The notes below the pieces were generated by a model. It saw nothing but the letters and a program-made list of their open reading frames with translations. It ran no database searches and was not told where the DNA came from. A stretch of DNA of 64,000 nt from an uncultured Eubacteriales bacterium (GTDB lineage Bacteria; Bacillota; Clostridia; Oscillospirales; Butyricicoccaceae), in the NCBI GenBank assembly GCA_910585875.1, contig CAJUIK010000001.1, positions 44,256 to 108,255 of the forward strand, in the 5' to 3' direction. The translations under genes were made by a program, and so were the position numbers. Shown in pieces: positions 53,201 through 61,946 of this stretch (within the stretch, counting starts at the first letter, position 1; the number at the start of each line of letters is the position of its first letter).

Positions 53201-53537
53201 TCCAGCTCCAGGCCCGGACCAGCAGGCTGTCCGGCCCCTCCAGGGCCGCAAAGGCGTCTACAGAATAACCGGGCGCCACAATCTCCGCCTCCGGCTGATC
53301 CCGTAGGCTCTGGATATCCCCCTCTGTGAAACCCATGGTGGATTTCAGGCGCATATCCATCAGCGACTGGTCTTCAAAATATTGCTGGGCTGTCTGCTTC
53401 ATATTCGGGCAGGTGGATTTGATGCCGGCAAAAAATCCGGCGCCCAGCATGACGATGCACAGGATGGAAAGAAACCTGCCCCGGGTCCTGCGGATTTCCA
53501 TCAGGATATCCTGAATCAAAGCGCTGCGTCTTCTCAT
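50226..53537 (-). CDS. ABC transporter permease, FtsX/MacB type, with long coiled coil
   Basis: 1103 aa. N-terminal membrane helix followed by an outer MacB-like core; about residues 255-540 are a very long Glu/Gln/Ala-rich coiled coil (for example QLEQGEGQIQAMD, ARTRLSEQGAQLE) before the two FtsX-type permease domains near 590-720 and the C-terminal four-helix end (NLASINVEERAREIATIKILGF). It works with the ATPase just upstream. Typical of Firmicutes peptide or bacitracin-type resistance and surface-processing systems; the coiled coil may bridge toward the envelope. Start ATG 53537 is 4 nt after the ATPase stop. Confidence 0.85.
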   Translation of the reverse strand: MRRRSALIQDILMEIRRTRGRFLSILCIVMLGAGFFAGIKSTCPNMKQTAQQYFEDQSLMDMRLKSTMGFTEGDIQSLRDQPEAEIVAPGYSVDAFAALEGPDSLLVRAWSWKLGAEQEEDALNLPVLQEGRWPQAADECLVEKGMRTGGRFALGDKISLFLEDGEIGEALNTREFTVVGVVQSPMYINFERGASNLGNGSVDSFLYLPEQSFAYEVYTDVFLTYRDARGLPFYEDEYQDLMEDKTRRLEELAACREQTRYDEIYNEAKAAVDEGQAELDKGQEEYDKNKGEFDRQIADGRSRLADALREINGGVSRLDQTETQLAQGQAQYDQGAAQLAAEEARLAEAWAQLEQGEGQIQAMDAALQGGRGLIQAYAQAALPQDQPAPAEAEAVLAGLEAISSQNAQETGLSQGLRAYLYADPAGPEKQAIAAQTEEAFAQIETQTAPQRQQLADSRAQLEAGQAQAAEARTRLSEQGAQLERGWAQLQQGRAQISQARVEYERGLAELEQSEAEGRAQLEEAQKELAQGRADLLKARHQLNDLGSPEWYLWDRAGNPGYAEFSQDAERVDRIAKVFPVFFILVAALVCLTTMTRMVEENRVQIGALKALGYGKWAVAAKYLIYALSASAAGGAAGLAVGFRLFPTVIFNAYRIMYILPDCQTPFRWDYACWCLLAAMACTGLSAFAACYRVMQESPAQLMRPKAPPAGKRVLLERVKFLWRRLSFLQKVAARNLFRYKKRIAMTVVGVAGCTALMVAGFGMQHAISSIVDLQYEEIFLYDAIAAFDDAITADEKQEIEDQLAQNPLAERAMAVRQSSVEISGEKAKKSVYLFVPQRPEELDRYINLRRRHGGDAVALPERGAVLTEKMARLLDVSPGDVVSIHQDDSRVYQVEIAEIVENYTMNFIYLSPGQYQELWGEEARSNAFLVNLAEGADQDQLAASLLKNNNVLAVTSSDASGRQFRDIVGSLNYIVLVLIVCAGALAFVVLYNLASINVEERAREIATIKILGFYDREVSSYIRRESNISALMGMIAGLLLGVPFLDFIIQTAEVDAVMFNPAINKETFLFSALLTMLFTGVVNFAMHFRLKKIDMVQSLKSVE

Positions 53538-53541
53538 AGCG

Positions 53542-54243
53542 TCACCACTCAATCTGCTCCACCGGGGTGGGGTTCTCGTTGCGGACGTCGCTCACGACCT
53601 TGCCGCTGCGCAGCTGCACCACCCGGTCGGCCATGGGTGCGATGGCCGAGTTGTGGGTAATGACAATCACCGTCATGCCCTGTTTGCGGCAGGTATCCTG
53701 CAGCAGGGAGAGGATGGCCCGGCCGGTTTTATCGTCCAGGGCGCCGGTGGGCTCGTCGCACAGCAGCAGCTTGGGGTTTTTGGCCAGCGCCCGGGCGATG
53801 GACACCCGCTGCTGCTCGCCGCCGGAAAGCTGGGCGGGAAAATTGTCCAGCCGATCCCCCAGGCCCACCCGGCGCAGCGTCTCCCCGGCGTCCAGGGGAT
53901 TGCGGCAGATCTGGGCCGCCAGCTCCACGTTTTCCAGGGCGGTCAGGTTCTGCATCAGGTTATAGAACTGGAAGACGAATCCGATGTCGTCGCGGCGGTA
54001 GCCGATGAGCTGCCGGGGGGAATATTGGGCGACGTCCTCCCCGTCCACCAACACCTGGCCCTCGTCGCAGCCGTCCATGCCGCCCAGAATATTCAGCACC
54101 GTGGTCTTGCCCGCGCCGCTCTGGCCCAGCACGATGCAGAATTCCCCTTTTCCCACAGAAAAACTGACGCCGTCGACGGCGGTGATGGTCACCTCGCCCA
54201 TTTGATACCGTTTGGTCACATTTTTGAGAGATACGAATTCCAT
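53542..54243 (-). CDS. ABC transporter ATPase, LolD/MacB type
   Basis: 233 aa. Walker [11 protein letters not shown]-loop [10 protein letters not shown], signature LSGGEQQR, Walker [13 protein letters not shown] and switch His TVIVITHN. Pairs with the FtsX-type permease downstream. The ATG has a 27-bp perfect palindrome between it and the upstream AGGAGAGG, see the separate entry. Confidence 0.92.
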   Translation of the reverse strand: MEFVSLKNVTKRYQMGEVTITAVDGVSFSVGKGEFCIVLGQSGAGKTTVLNILGGMDGCDEGQVLVDGEDVAQYSPRQLIGYRRDDIGFVFQFYNLMQNLTALENVELAAQICRNPLDAGETLRRVGLGDRLDNFPAQLSGGEQQRVSIARALAKNPKLLLCDEPTGALDDKTGRAILSLLQDTCRKQGMTVIVITHNSAIAPMADRVVQLRSGKVVSDVRNENPTPVEQIEW

Positions 54244-54253
54244 ATGCTGCGTC

Positions 54254-54280
54254 GCCTCAAAAATCGACGATTTTTGAGGC
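54254..54280. promoter_or_regulatory. Perfect 27-bp palindrome upstream of the ABC ATPase gene
   Basis: 13-bp arms (GCCTCAAAAATCG and its complement) around one central A, about 10 bp before the ATPase start. It lies between a good ribosome-site sequence (54281-54290) and the ATG. Either a repressor operator or an mRNA hairpin that brings the ribosome site near the start. Confidence 0.75.
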
Positions 54281-54351
54281 CTCTCCTTTCTCCATTGATA
54301 CGAACGCCCGCCCCGGATCAGGGGATTCCCCTCGGCTTGCTTTCCGCCCTT

Positions 54352-56571
54352 TTATTCCAGGCCCAGCAGCTGGGCGGCGGCCCGGCGGTTTTCCATCTCC
54401 AGGCCCACCAGCTTATCCCGGATGGCCTGGGCGGCTTCCAGGTCCTGCCCCTGCATCAGCTCGTCGATCTGCCGGCAAAGCCAGTCCGCCGTGACGGAAG
54501 ACAGGGGCTGGCACCGGTCCGCCAAGCCGATATACCGCATAAAACCGGAGACTTTGATGTCATAGCTCACCGCCATGGAGGGGGCGCAGGCCGCGGCGGA
54601 AAAGACGATGGAATGGAGCCTCATGCCGCAGACAATCCGCATCCGGCGGAGGACGGCCATGGTCAGCCGCACGTCCTCCGGGATCTCCCCCAGCACATAA
54701 TGGGGGGTCTGCATAGCCGCCGCCGCTTTTTTGCAGGCCTGGAGGTCCAGGGGGGATTCGATGGGCAAAAAGACGGCGGACAGGCCGTATTGCCGATAAG
54801 CGTATTCCGCCGCCTGGGCGAAGCAGCTGAAATCGTGGAAATCCGCCCAGGGCCGCAGCGCGAAGCAGATATATTGGCCGTCCATGGGCACGCCCCGGCG
54901 GGTGAGAAACTGTTGGGCCTGCTGGTCCGGGGCGGGAATCAAGGTGGTGGCCGGATCCGCCGCCAGGCGAATATCCGGCTTGGTCACGTCCATGTCCTTC
55001 AGCTCCTGATAGGACACAGTGTCCCGCAGGGTGATGACGTCCACGCTGCGGTTGAGCACCCGGCTGGCCAGCCGCCGGTTGAAGGGCGCGCTCACGTGGC
55101 CCACGCCGCAGCCGTACATCTGCACCTTGCAGCCCAGCTTGCGGGCGGCGTGGATGGTATAGAGATAGAAATAAAGGCTCCGGTTGGAAGTTATGTCTTG
55201 AATCAGGCTTCCGCCGCCGTTGATGAACAGCCGGGCCCGGCGCATGGCCCGATGGAATTGCAGGAAATTAAAGGTGTATACCGCGTCTACCTCATGGAGC
55301 AGCTTGGTTTCCGCCGGCTTGCGGGTCATCACCGTCAAGGGGGACAGGGGGTCCAAGTCCTTCATAGTGGCGATGATGGCGTCCAAAATAGCTTCGTCGC
55401 CGGAATTGCCCCGGCCATAAGCGCCGCAGATCACAATGCCGTTGCGCTTTCCCCGGGCCTGCTGGGCGGCGATGGTCTGATAAATCTGGCTCTGGCGGGC
55501 GGCCATGCCGTCCAGGGAGTAGATGCGGCTGGCCTTTTCCCGCAGCTTTTGGCCAAAGGATTGGCGCAGCCCCGGGTCCCGGGCCAGGCGCAGCATATAG
55601 TCGGCAAAGGCGTCCACGTCGCCGGGCTGGAAGATAAATCCATCTTCTCCGCTGTCGATGAGCTTCTGCATCCCGCCCACGTCCGAGGTGATGACGGCGC
55701 AACCCTCCTTAACCCCTTCCAAAATGGAATAGGGGAAGGATTCGGAGATGGAGCACAGCACGTCGATGTCGCAGGCTTTGAAAAACTTCCCAATATCCGC
55801 CACCCAGCCGCAGAAGCAGCAGGAGGAATCCACCTCCAGCTGGCGGGCCAGGTCCTTGAGCTTCTGGGCGTCCTCGCCGTCGCCGGCAATCAGCAGCTTG
55901 AGCCGCTGATCCTGCCGCCGGGCCTGGGCGAAGGCCCGCAGCAGGGTGGGGATATCCTTCACCGGCGTCAGCCGGGCGGCGATGCCCATCACCACGTCTC
56001 CCTGCTGGTAGTTCAGCCCGCACTGACGCAGATAACCCCCTTTGTCAAACTCCGGCGTTTCCACGGAAAAATCCAAACCATTGTAGATGGTCTGAATCCG
56101 AGAGGGGCGGAAGCCCCGCTGAATCAGCATCTGTTTGAAGCTGTCGGACACGGTGACATGGTAATCCATCACCCGCAGCGCGGCGGCGTTCAGCCGCCCG
56201 AAGGTCTGGCGCCGGATAAAGGAATGAAGGTAATCCAGCCGATAATCGCTGTGGACAGTGGTAACCACCGTGCAGCCCAACGTCATTTTCAGATAAACCC
56301 CCACCAGGTTGGCCTTGGCGCCGTGGCAATGGACGATATCCGGCCCAAACTGCCGGGCGGCCTCTTTGGCCAGCACAAAATCCCGCAAAGGGAAGCCGGA
56401 TTGAATCTCCACAGTGTCAATGCCCGCCTTCCGGGCGTCTTCGGCAAAAAGGCCCTTGCGCATACTGAGCATTTTCAGCTCATGCTCTTCCTTCAGCCGG
56501 GAGCAAAGCGCCAGGATATGGGTTTTCGCCCCGCCCCTGTCCCCGCCGCCGGCGATGTGCAAAATTTTCAT
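54352..56571 (-). CDS. GT4 glycosyltransferase-CsaB polysaccharide pyruvyltransferase fusion
   Basis: 739 aa. Residues 1-370: GT-B glycosyltransferase of the GT4 type (GGGDRGGAKTHILAL at the N-terminus, PDIVHCHGAKAN, E-rich donor motif SESFPYSILEGVK). Residues about 373-739: polysaccharide pyruvyl transferase of the CsaB family (GAYGRGNSGDEA, FINGGGSLIQD, CGMRLHSIVFS). CsaB ketalpyruvates a secondary wall polymer to anchor S-layer-type proteins; the fused glycosyltransferase may build the same polymer. The flippase gene nearby supports a surface-glycan role. Start ATG 56571 has GGAGGAAATC. Confidence 0.88.
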   Translation of the reverse strand: MKILHIAGGGDRGGAKTHILALCSRLKEEHELKMLSMRKGLFAEDARKAGIDTVEIQSGFPLRDFVLAKEAARQFGPDIVHCHGAKANLVGVYLKMTLGCTVVTTVHSDYRLDYLHSFIRRQTFGRLNAAALRVMDYHVTVSDSFKQMLIQRGFRPSRIQTIYNGLDFSVETPEFDKGGYLRQCGLNYQQGDVVMGIAARLTPVKDIPTLLRAFAQARRQDQRLKLLIAGDGEDAQKLKDLARQLEVDSSCCFCGWVADIGKFFKACDIDVLCSISESFPYSILEGVKEGCAVITSDVGGMQKLIDSGEDGFIFQPGDVDAFADYMLRLARDPGLRQSFGQKLREKASRIYSLDGMAARQSQIYQTIAAQQARGKRNGIVICGAYGRGNSGDEAILDAIIATMKDLDPLSPLTVMTRKPAETKLLHEVDAVYTFNFLQFHRAMRRARLFINGGGSLIQDITSNRSLYFYLYTIHAARKLGCKVQMYGCGVGHVSAPFNRRLASRVLNRSVDVITLRDTVSYQELKDMDVTKPDIRLAADPATTLIPAPDQQAQQFLTRRGVPMDGQYICFALRPWADFHDFSCFAQAAEYAYRQYGLSAVFLPIESPLDLQACKKAAAAMQTPHYVLGEIPEDVRLTMAVLRRMRIVCGMRLHSIVFSAAACAPSMAVSYDIKVSGFMRYIGLADRCQPLSSVTADWLCRQIDELMQGQDLEAAQAIRDKLVGLEMENRRAAAQLLGLE

Positions 56572-57006
56572 GATTTCCTCCCCAAAGCCTTGAAGATAGG
56601 CCGTTGTCGTTATATAATAACAGCGTTGCTTTTTAATGCCTTAACAAAAGCCCGCTTGCGCCGCGCCCCGGTAAGCGGCGGCTTTTTCCTTGTTTTTTAT
56701 TATATCGTATCCCCCGGCCTTTCGCAAGCCGTGTCAGCCGGGGGCGCGGCCTTTGCTCTGGCCGGCGCCAGAAAGGTTACAATTTCCCTCGATTGTGTTT
56801 TTTTGACTCATAAACCTATTTTTGTCTGTTGTACCTCAGCCCGATTTGACATATGCTTGACTGGAGCGGCGCCCATTGCGCCGGGAGCCCGTTTGCAGAC
56901 AGGATTTTGGGGGAGCGGCTCTAAGGAACCCTTTTCGTCTGCCGGCGGCTCTCAAAAAATGATAGAATTTGGGGACGGTGATCGAGTGGCTGGAGAAAAC
57001 AAAAAG
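56572..57006. other. Divergent intergenic region
   Basis: 435 bp without a gene. Contains AT-rich TATAAT-like boxes (56603-56620) for the GT-CsaB gene on the minus strand, a GC-rich hairpin with a T run near 56658-56697, and a TAGAAT box (56963-56968) that could start the flippase transcript. GTG 56986 and ATG 56959 are alternative in-frame flippase starts. Confidence 0.5.
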
Positions 57007-58458
57007 ATGACGCGCAACGCCCTGATCCTGATGCCTGCCAAGGTGTTGGAAGGCGTTTTGCTGCTGGCCACGGCCTCGATTTATTCCCGGGTCTTCCCGC
57101 CGGTGATCAACGGCCAATACCAGCTGGTCAATTCTACTGTGTTGGCGCTGTTTTTGGTGACGGCGGCCTGGCTTTACAACGCCACCGCCCGGTTTATCTC
57201 GGAATACCGCTCGCCGGAAGGGGAAAAGACCTTTTATTCCACCTTTTTGCTGTCCTTCGGCGTCATTACCCTGGCTGTGCTGGCGGTGGGGGCCGGCGCT
57301 TGGCTGATATCCGGCTCTTTTCTTTGCCTGGCCGCTTCGCTGATGCTGACGACCTATTCTCTTTTCACCATGATGAACGGCCTGCTGATTCAAACCGACA
57401 GGCTGACGGTGAGCATCGCCGCCTCGCTACTGGACGTGGGCGGCAAGCTGGCTTTTTCCTGTCTGCTGGCCGTCTTTTTCACGGCGGAAACCCCATATCC
57501 GGCGGTATTCGGCGCCGTGCTGGGCGATTTGGCCGCTTCGCTGCTGGCCATGGCCGCCCTCCGGGCGCCCTTTCACATCCGCCCCCGATATTTTTCTCGG
57601 CCGCTGCTCCGGGATCTCCTGGCTTTCGGCCTGCCGCTGATCGGCATGAGCGTGGGCACGGGGCTGCTGAGCATGGTGGACCGCTTTATCGTGGCCGCCA
57701 TGATGGGCGAGGCCGACGCCTCGGTATATATCAGCAATTTCACCGTCAGCTCAGGCATCTTCGGCATGATCGCCGCCGCCGTCGTTCGGGCGGTCTATCC
57801 CTCCCTCATCGCCGGCTACGCCAAGGACGGGCTGAAAGCTGCGGAAACCCTGCTCTCCCAAGGGCTGCGCATCTATTTCCTGATCGGCGCTCCGGCGGCC
57901 TTGGGGCTCTGCGCCGTCTGCCAGCCCCTGTCCCGCTTTATGTTCGCCCCGGTCTATTGGCCCGGCGCCAGCGTCGTCGGCATCGTGGCCTTGGCCTATT
58001 TCTTCATGGATCTAACGGAATATGCTATCAAGGGCTTTGAACTGACCAAAAACACCAAGCCGGTGCTGCGATACAGCCTGCTGGCCGCCGGCGTCAAAAT
58101 CGTCGCCACCGTGGCCTTGATCCGGCCGATGGGCATCCAGGGCGCCGCCTTGGGCAGCTTGATCGCCTTTTTCTTCTATTTCCTCATGGTGGTCTGGGGC
58201 CTGCGCCACAGCGTCCGACTCCGGCCGGATGGGAAGAGCTGCTTCCGCATCCTGGCCAGCGCCTTTCTCTGCGCGCTTTCCGCCTGGCTGGTCTGCCGTT
58301 GGCTGCCCGCAGGGCCTTTTCTTCAGACAGTCTGCGGCGCCGGGGCGGGCGGCGCCGTCTATTTCGCCTGTCTGCTCGTCTCCGGCGAGCTGAAGCCGGA
58401 AATTGAAATGGTCCGCCAAGCCATAGCCGCCCGCCGCGGCGGCGCGTCGAAAAAATAG
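57007..58458 (+). CDS. Oligosaccharide flippase family protein (Wzx-like)
   Basis: 483 aa, 12-14 transmembrane segments, typical MOP-superfamily/Wzx look (LESVLL, KVLEGVLLLATASIYS, GMSVGTGLLSMVDRFIVAA). It would flip lipid-linked saccharide units of a wall polymer or capsule. ATG 57007 follows GGAG by 11 nt. It is divergent from the GT-CsaB fusion and probably functions with it. Confidence 0.88.
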   Translation: MTRNALILMPAKVLEGVLLLATASIYSRVFPPVINGQYQLVNSTVLALFLVTAAWLYNATARFISEYRSPEGEKTFYSTFLLSFGVITLAVLAVGAGAWLISGSFLCLAASLMLTTYSLFTMMNGLLIQTDRLTVSIAASLLDVGGKLAFSCLLAVFFTAETPYPAVFGAVLGDLAASLLAMAALRAPFHIRPRYFSRPLLRDLLAFGLPLIGMSVGTGLLSMVDRFIVAAMMGEADASVYISNFTVSSGIFGMIAAAVVRAVYPSLIAGYAKDGLKAAETLLSQGLRIYFLIGAPAALGLCAVCQPLSRFMFAPVYWPGASVVGIVALAYFFMDLTEYAIKGFELTKNTKPVLRYSLLAAGVKIVATVALIRPMGIQGAALGSLIAFFFYFLMVVWGLRHSVRLRPDGKSCFRILASAFLCALSAWLVCRWLPAGPFLQTVCGAGAGGAVYFACLLVSGELKPEIEMVRQAIAARRGGASKK

Positions 58459-58479
58459 CGGCAATCCTTTATTGCAAAC

Positions 58480-58508
58480 TGGACGGATTTCCGGTTTGAT
58501 GATATACT
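58480..58508 (+). promoter_or_regulatory. Promoter of the V-ATPase operon
   Basis: Extended -10 (TGATATACT, 58500-58508) with TGGACG (58480-58485) at 17 nt. Confidence 0.65.
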
Positions 58509-58584
58509 AAGAGCGTCTCTCCGCCCGGCCCCCAGAAGCTGGGATGGGGAAGATGGTCGCAACAGGAAAAGGAGGGTGATAAGA

Positions 58585-58896
58585 TTGTCAATGCAGGCCA
58601 TCGAACAGGTGATGCAGGCGGAGACCGCGGCGGAACAGATTATAGAAAACGCCCGGGGCGAAGCCAAGCAGATCCTGGCCGAAGCAGAAGCCGAGGCCGC
58701 CCGGGAAAAAGAGCGTTCCCGCCAAGCGGCTAAGGAAGAGGCCGCCGCCGCGTTGGCCCAGGCCGAGGCGCAGGCCGGGCAGCAAGCGGCCGGATTGCAG
58801 GCCAAAACAGAAAAACTGTGTCAGGCCATCGAGCAGCAGGCGTCTCAAAAAATGGACGCCGCTGTTAAATTCATCGTCGGAAGGGTCGTGGGCTAA
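58585..58896 (+). CDS. ntpF: V-type ATPase subunit G/H (NtpF-like)
   Basis: 103 aa, almost wholly charged Ala/Glu/Gln coiled coil, as expected of the peripheral-stalk subunit that pairs with subunit E. TTG 58585 is favoured: AAGGAGGG is 8 nt upstream. First gene of the operon; its stop overlaps the ntpI start (TAATG). Confidence 0.85.
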   Translation: MSMQAIEQVMQAETAAEQIIENARGEAKQILAEAEAEAAREKERSRQAAKEEAAAALAQAEAQAGQQAAGLQAKTEKLCQAIEQQASQKMDAAVKFIVGRVVG

Positions 58897-60857
58897 TGGC
58901 GCTTGTGGAAATGAAGCGTCTGCGGGCCGTGGCCCTGCAGAGCCGGCGCAGAGTATTGCTGCGCCAGCTGCGCCAGCTCGGCTGCGTGGAGGTTGAAACG
59001 GCGGCGGATTCCACCGATTTCAACGGGGAGGAAAACCTGCCCCGGACAGCGGAGGAAAACACCGGCGCCCAGGAGCACCTGGCCGCGCTGCAGCAGGCGA
59101 AACAGACGCTGGATCAATACGCCCCGCCGGAAAAGCGGCCTTTGCTGGCCCGCAAGCCGCAGCTGACCGAGGGGCAGCTCTATGACGAGCGGACGCTGGA
59201 CAGCGCCCTCAGCGCCGCGAAAGAAATCAATCGGGCCGCCCAGCAGATCAACCGCCTGCAAACCGAGGAAAACAGGCTGGAATCTGCCATCACCCAGCTC
59301 AAGCCCTGGCTTGCGCTGGACGTTCCCTTGAATTACGAGCTGGACGACGGACAGGTGTTTTACCTGCGGGGCGCTCTGCCTGCCGCCGCCTCTTTGGAAG
59401 CGCTGGAGCAGGAGCTGGCCCAGCAGGCCCCCGCCAGCCAGCTGGAGGCCGTGTCCTCCGATAACGAGCAGCATTATGTGACGCTGCTGACCCACCGCTC
59501 CTGCCGGGAGGCCGCTTTGAGCCTGCTCAAGCAGCGGGGATTTTCCCAGGCTTCGGCTCAGGGGGCGGAGGGGCCCGCCCGGCAATGGACCGGCCGTTTG
59601 CAGCAGCAGATCGAAGAGGGTCGGGCCCAGCGCCAGAAATGCGTGGAGGACATCGCGAAATACCGGGATTCCTACCGCCAGCTGGAGCAGGCCGTGGACG
59701 CCTATTCCTTGGAGGCGGAGGAAGACCAGCTGCTCTCCGGCCTGGCCCGCACCAAGGACACTGTGGCGCTGACCGGCTGGATTCCCGCCAAGGCCCAGCA
59801 GGCCGTGGCCAAAGTGCTGGAGGAGCAGGGCTGCGCCTACAGCATGGAAGACCCCCAGGAAGGGGAGTTCCCCCCCACCGCCATGGAAAACGGCGTGTTG
59901 GCCGAGCCTTTCAACGCGGTGACAGAAATGTATGGAATGCCCCGATACGGCAGCCTGGTGGACCCCAACCCCTTGATGGTCCCCTTCTACATCACGTTCT
60001 TCAGCTTTATCATGGCGGACGCCGTCTATGGCATCGTCATCGCCTTGGGCTGCTTCCTGGCCCTGCGGCTGATGCAGCCCAAAGGGACCATGCGGCAGAT
60101 GCTGACGCTCTTCTTCTACTGCGGCTTGGGCACCATTGTGGCCGGCGTGTTGATGGGCGGCTGGCTGGGCGACGCCGTATACCAATTCACCCGGATGCTC
60201 TGGGGCGAAGAGGGCGCGGTCAATATCCGGCCTCTGTGGTTCAACCTGACGGAAGAGCCGCTGAAAATGCTGATTTTCTCCCTGGTTCTCGGCGCCGTGC
60301 AGATTCTCGTGGGCATGGCGGTTTCCGCGTGGCGGATGATCAAACAAAAAGATTACCTGGGCGCGCTGTTTGACCCGGGCTGCTGGTATATCATCTTTAT
60401 CGGCGCCGGGCTCTATGTGGGCTTGGGAATCCAGGCGGGCCTTTATGTGGCGCTGGCCGGCGTCGTTTTGATGCTGATTCTGGGCGGCCGGGGCAAAAAA
60501 GGCTTTGGCAAAATCACAGGCGGCCTGGGCAAGCTCTACAATGTGACGGGCTTTGTCTCAGACCTGCTCAGCTATTCCCGTATTATGGCGCTGGCCCTTT
60601 CCGGCTCCGTGGTAGGCTCCGTCTTCAACCAGATGGGCGCCATGGGCGGCGGCGGGGTCGTGGGCGTCGTGGTCTTTATTATCGTGGCCTTGATCGGCCA
60701 TGTCTTCAACCTGGCGATCAGCGTGCTGGGCGCCTATGTGCACACCAGCCGTCTGCAGTACATCGAATTTTTCGGCCGCTTCTATGAAGACGGCGGGCGG
60801 ATTATGCAGCCGTTAAAAAATAAGACAAAATATGTTGAAGTGGTTAAGGAGGACTAA
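58896..60857 (+). CDS. ntpI: V-type ATPase subunit I (a)
   Basis: 653 aa membrane subunit carrying the ion half-channels. N-terminal 330-residue soluble arm (coiled coil, binds stalks) and C-terminal eight-helix domain with the key Arg region in FVSDLLSYSRIMALALSG. Stop to ntpK start 6 nt. Confidence 0.93.
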   Translation: MALVEMKRLRAVALQSRRRVLLRQLRQLGCVEVETAADSTDFNGEENLPRTAEENTGAQEHLAALQQAKQTLDQYAPPEKRPLLARKPQLTEGQLYDERTLDSALSAAKEINRAAQQINRLQTEENRLESAITQLKPWLALDVPLNYELDDGQVFYLRGALPAAASLEALEQELAQQAPASQLEAVSSDNEQHYVTLLTHRSCREAALSLLKQRGFSQASAQGAEGPARQWTGRLQQQIEEGRAQRQKCVEDIAKYRDSYRQLEQAVDAYSLEAEEDQLLSGLARTKDTVALTGWIPAKAQQAVAKVLEEQGCAYSMEDPQEGEFPPTAMENGVLAEPFNAVTEMYGMPRYGSLVDPNPLMVPFYITFFSFIMADAVYGIVIALGCFLALRLMQPKGTMRQMLTLFFYCGLGTIVAGVLMGGWLGDAVYQFTRMLWGEEGAVNIRPLWFNLTEEPLKMLIFSLVLGAVQILVGMAVSAWRMIKQKDYLGALFDPGCWYIIFIGAGLYVGLGIQAGLYVALAGVVLMLILGGRGKKGFGKITGGLGKLYNVTGFVSDLLSYSRIMALALSGSVVGSVFNQMGAMGGGGVVGVVVFIIVALIGHVFNLAISVLGAYVHTSRLQYIEFFGRFYEDGGRIMQPLKNKTKYVEVVKED

Positions 60858-61343
<486 letters not shown>

Positions 61344-61358
61344 TTGGCGGAACAAACC

Positions 61359-61934
61359 ATGAAAGGGATTGAAAATATCTCTCAGCAAATCACGGCTGAG
61401 GCTCAGGCCAAGGCGGCGGCGATACTGGAAGAGGCCCGGCAGCGGGCCCAGGAGACCCGGGAAAAGGGCGCCCAGCAGGCCAAGGCCGAGAGCGAAAAAA
61501 TGCGGACGGAAACCGCCCAGCGGGCGGAAGAGCTGCTGCGCCGCAACGAGCGCACCGCCCAGCTGGAAAGCAAAAAGAGCCAGCTGGCCGCCCGGCAGAA
61601 GATGATTGACCTGGCCTATGAAAAGGCCCTGACCAAGATTCTGACGCTGAGCGACGACAAATACGGCGAGCTTTTGTGCTCCCTGTGCGGCCAGACCGGC
61701 GCCAAGGCCGGCGAAGTGATGTTTGGCAAAAAAGACCAGTCCCGGGCCGCCGGGCTGGTGGAAAAAATGAACCGGCAGACCGGCGCCCAGCTCCAGCTCG
61801 CCCAGCAGACGGCTCCTATCCCCGGCGGGTTTATCCTGCGGCAGGGCCAGGTGGAGATCAACTGCGCCCTGGACGCCATCGTCCGCTCCTTGGCGGAGCA
61901 GACGGCGAAGGACGTGGCCGCCATCCTTTTTTAA
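61359..61934 (+). CDS. ntpE: V-type ATPase subunit E
   Basis: 191 aa (196 from a TTG at 61344). N-terminal long coiled coil (ITAEAQAKAAAILEEARQRA) and globular C-terminus; peripheral stalk with ntpF. The TTG start abuts the ntpK stop; ATG 61359 has a weak GGCGGA site. Confidence 0.88.
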   Translation: MKGIENISQQITAEAQAKAAAILEEARQRAQETREKGAQQAKAESEKMRTETAQRAEELLRRNERTAQLESKKSQLAARQKMIDLAYEKALTKILTLSDDKYGELLCSLCGQTGAKAGEVMFGKKDQSRAAGLVEKMNRQTGAQLQLAQQTAPIPGGFILRQGQVEINCALDAIVRSLAEQTAKDVAAILF

Positions 61935-61946
61935 GGAGGGAGCTTT

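Noticed and set aside
53653..57006. Very long plus-strand open frame antisense to the ABC ATPase and GT-CsaB genes, joined to the flippase
   Set aside because: It is a GC-driven open frame antisense to well-supported genes, full of His/Gly/Gln-rich sequence without domains; only the flippase part from 57007 is real.
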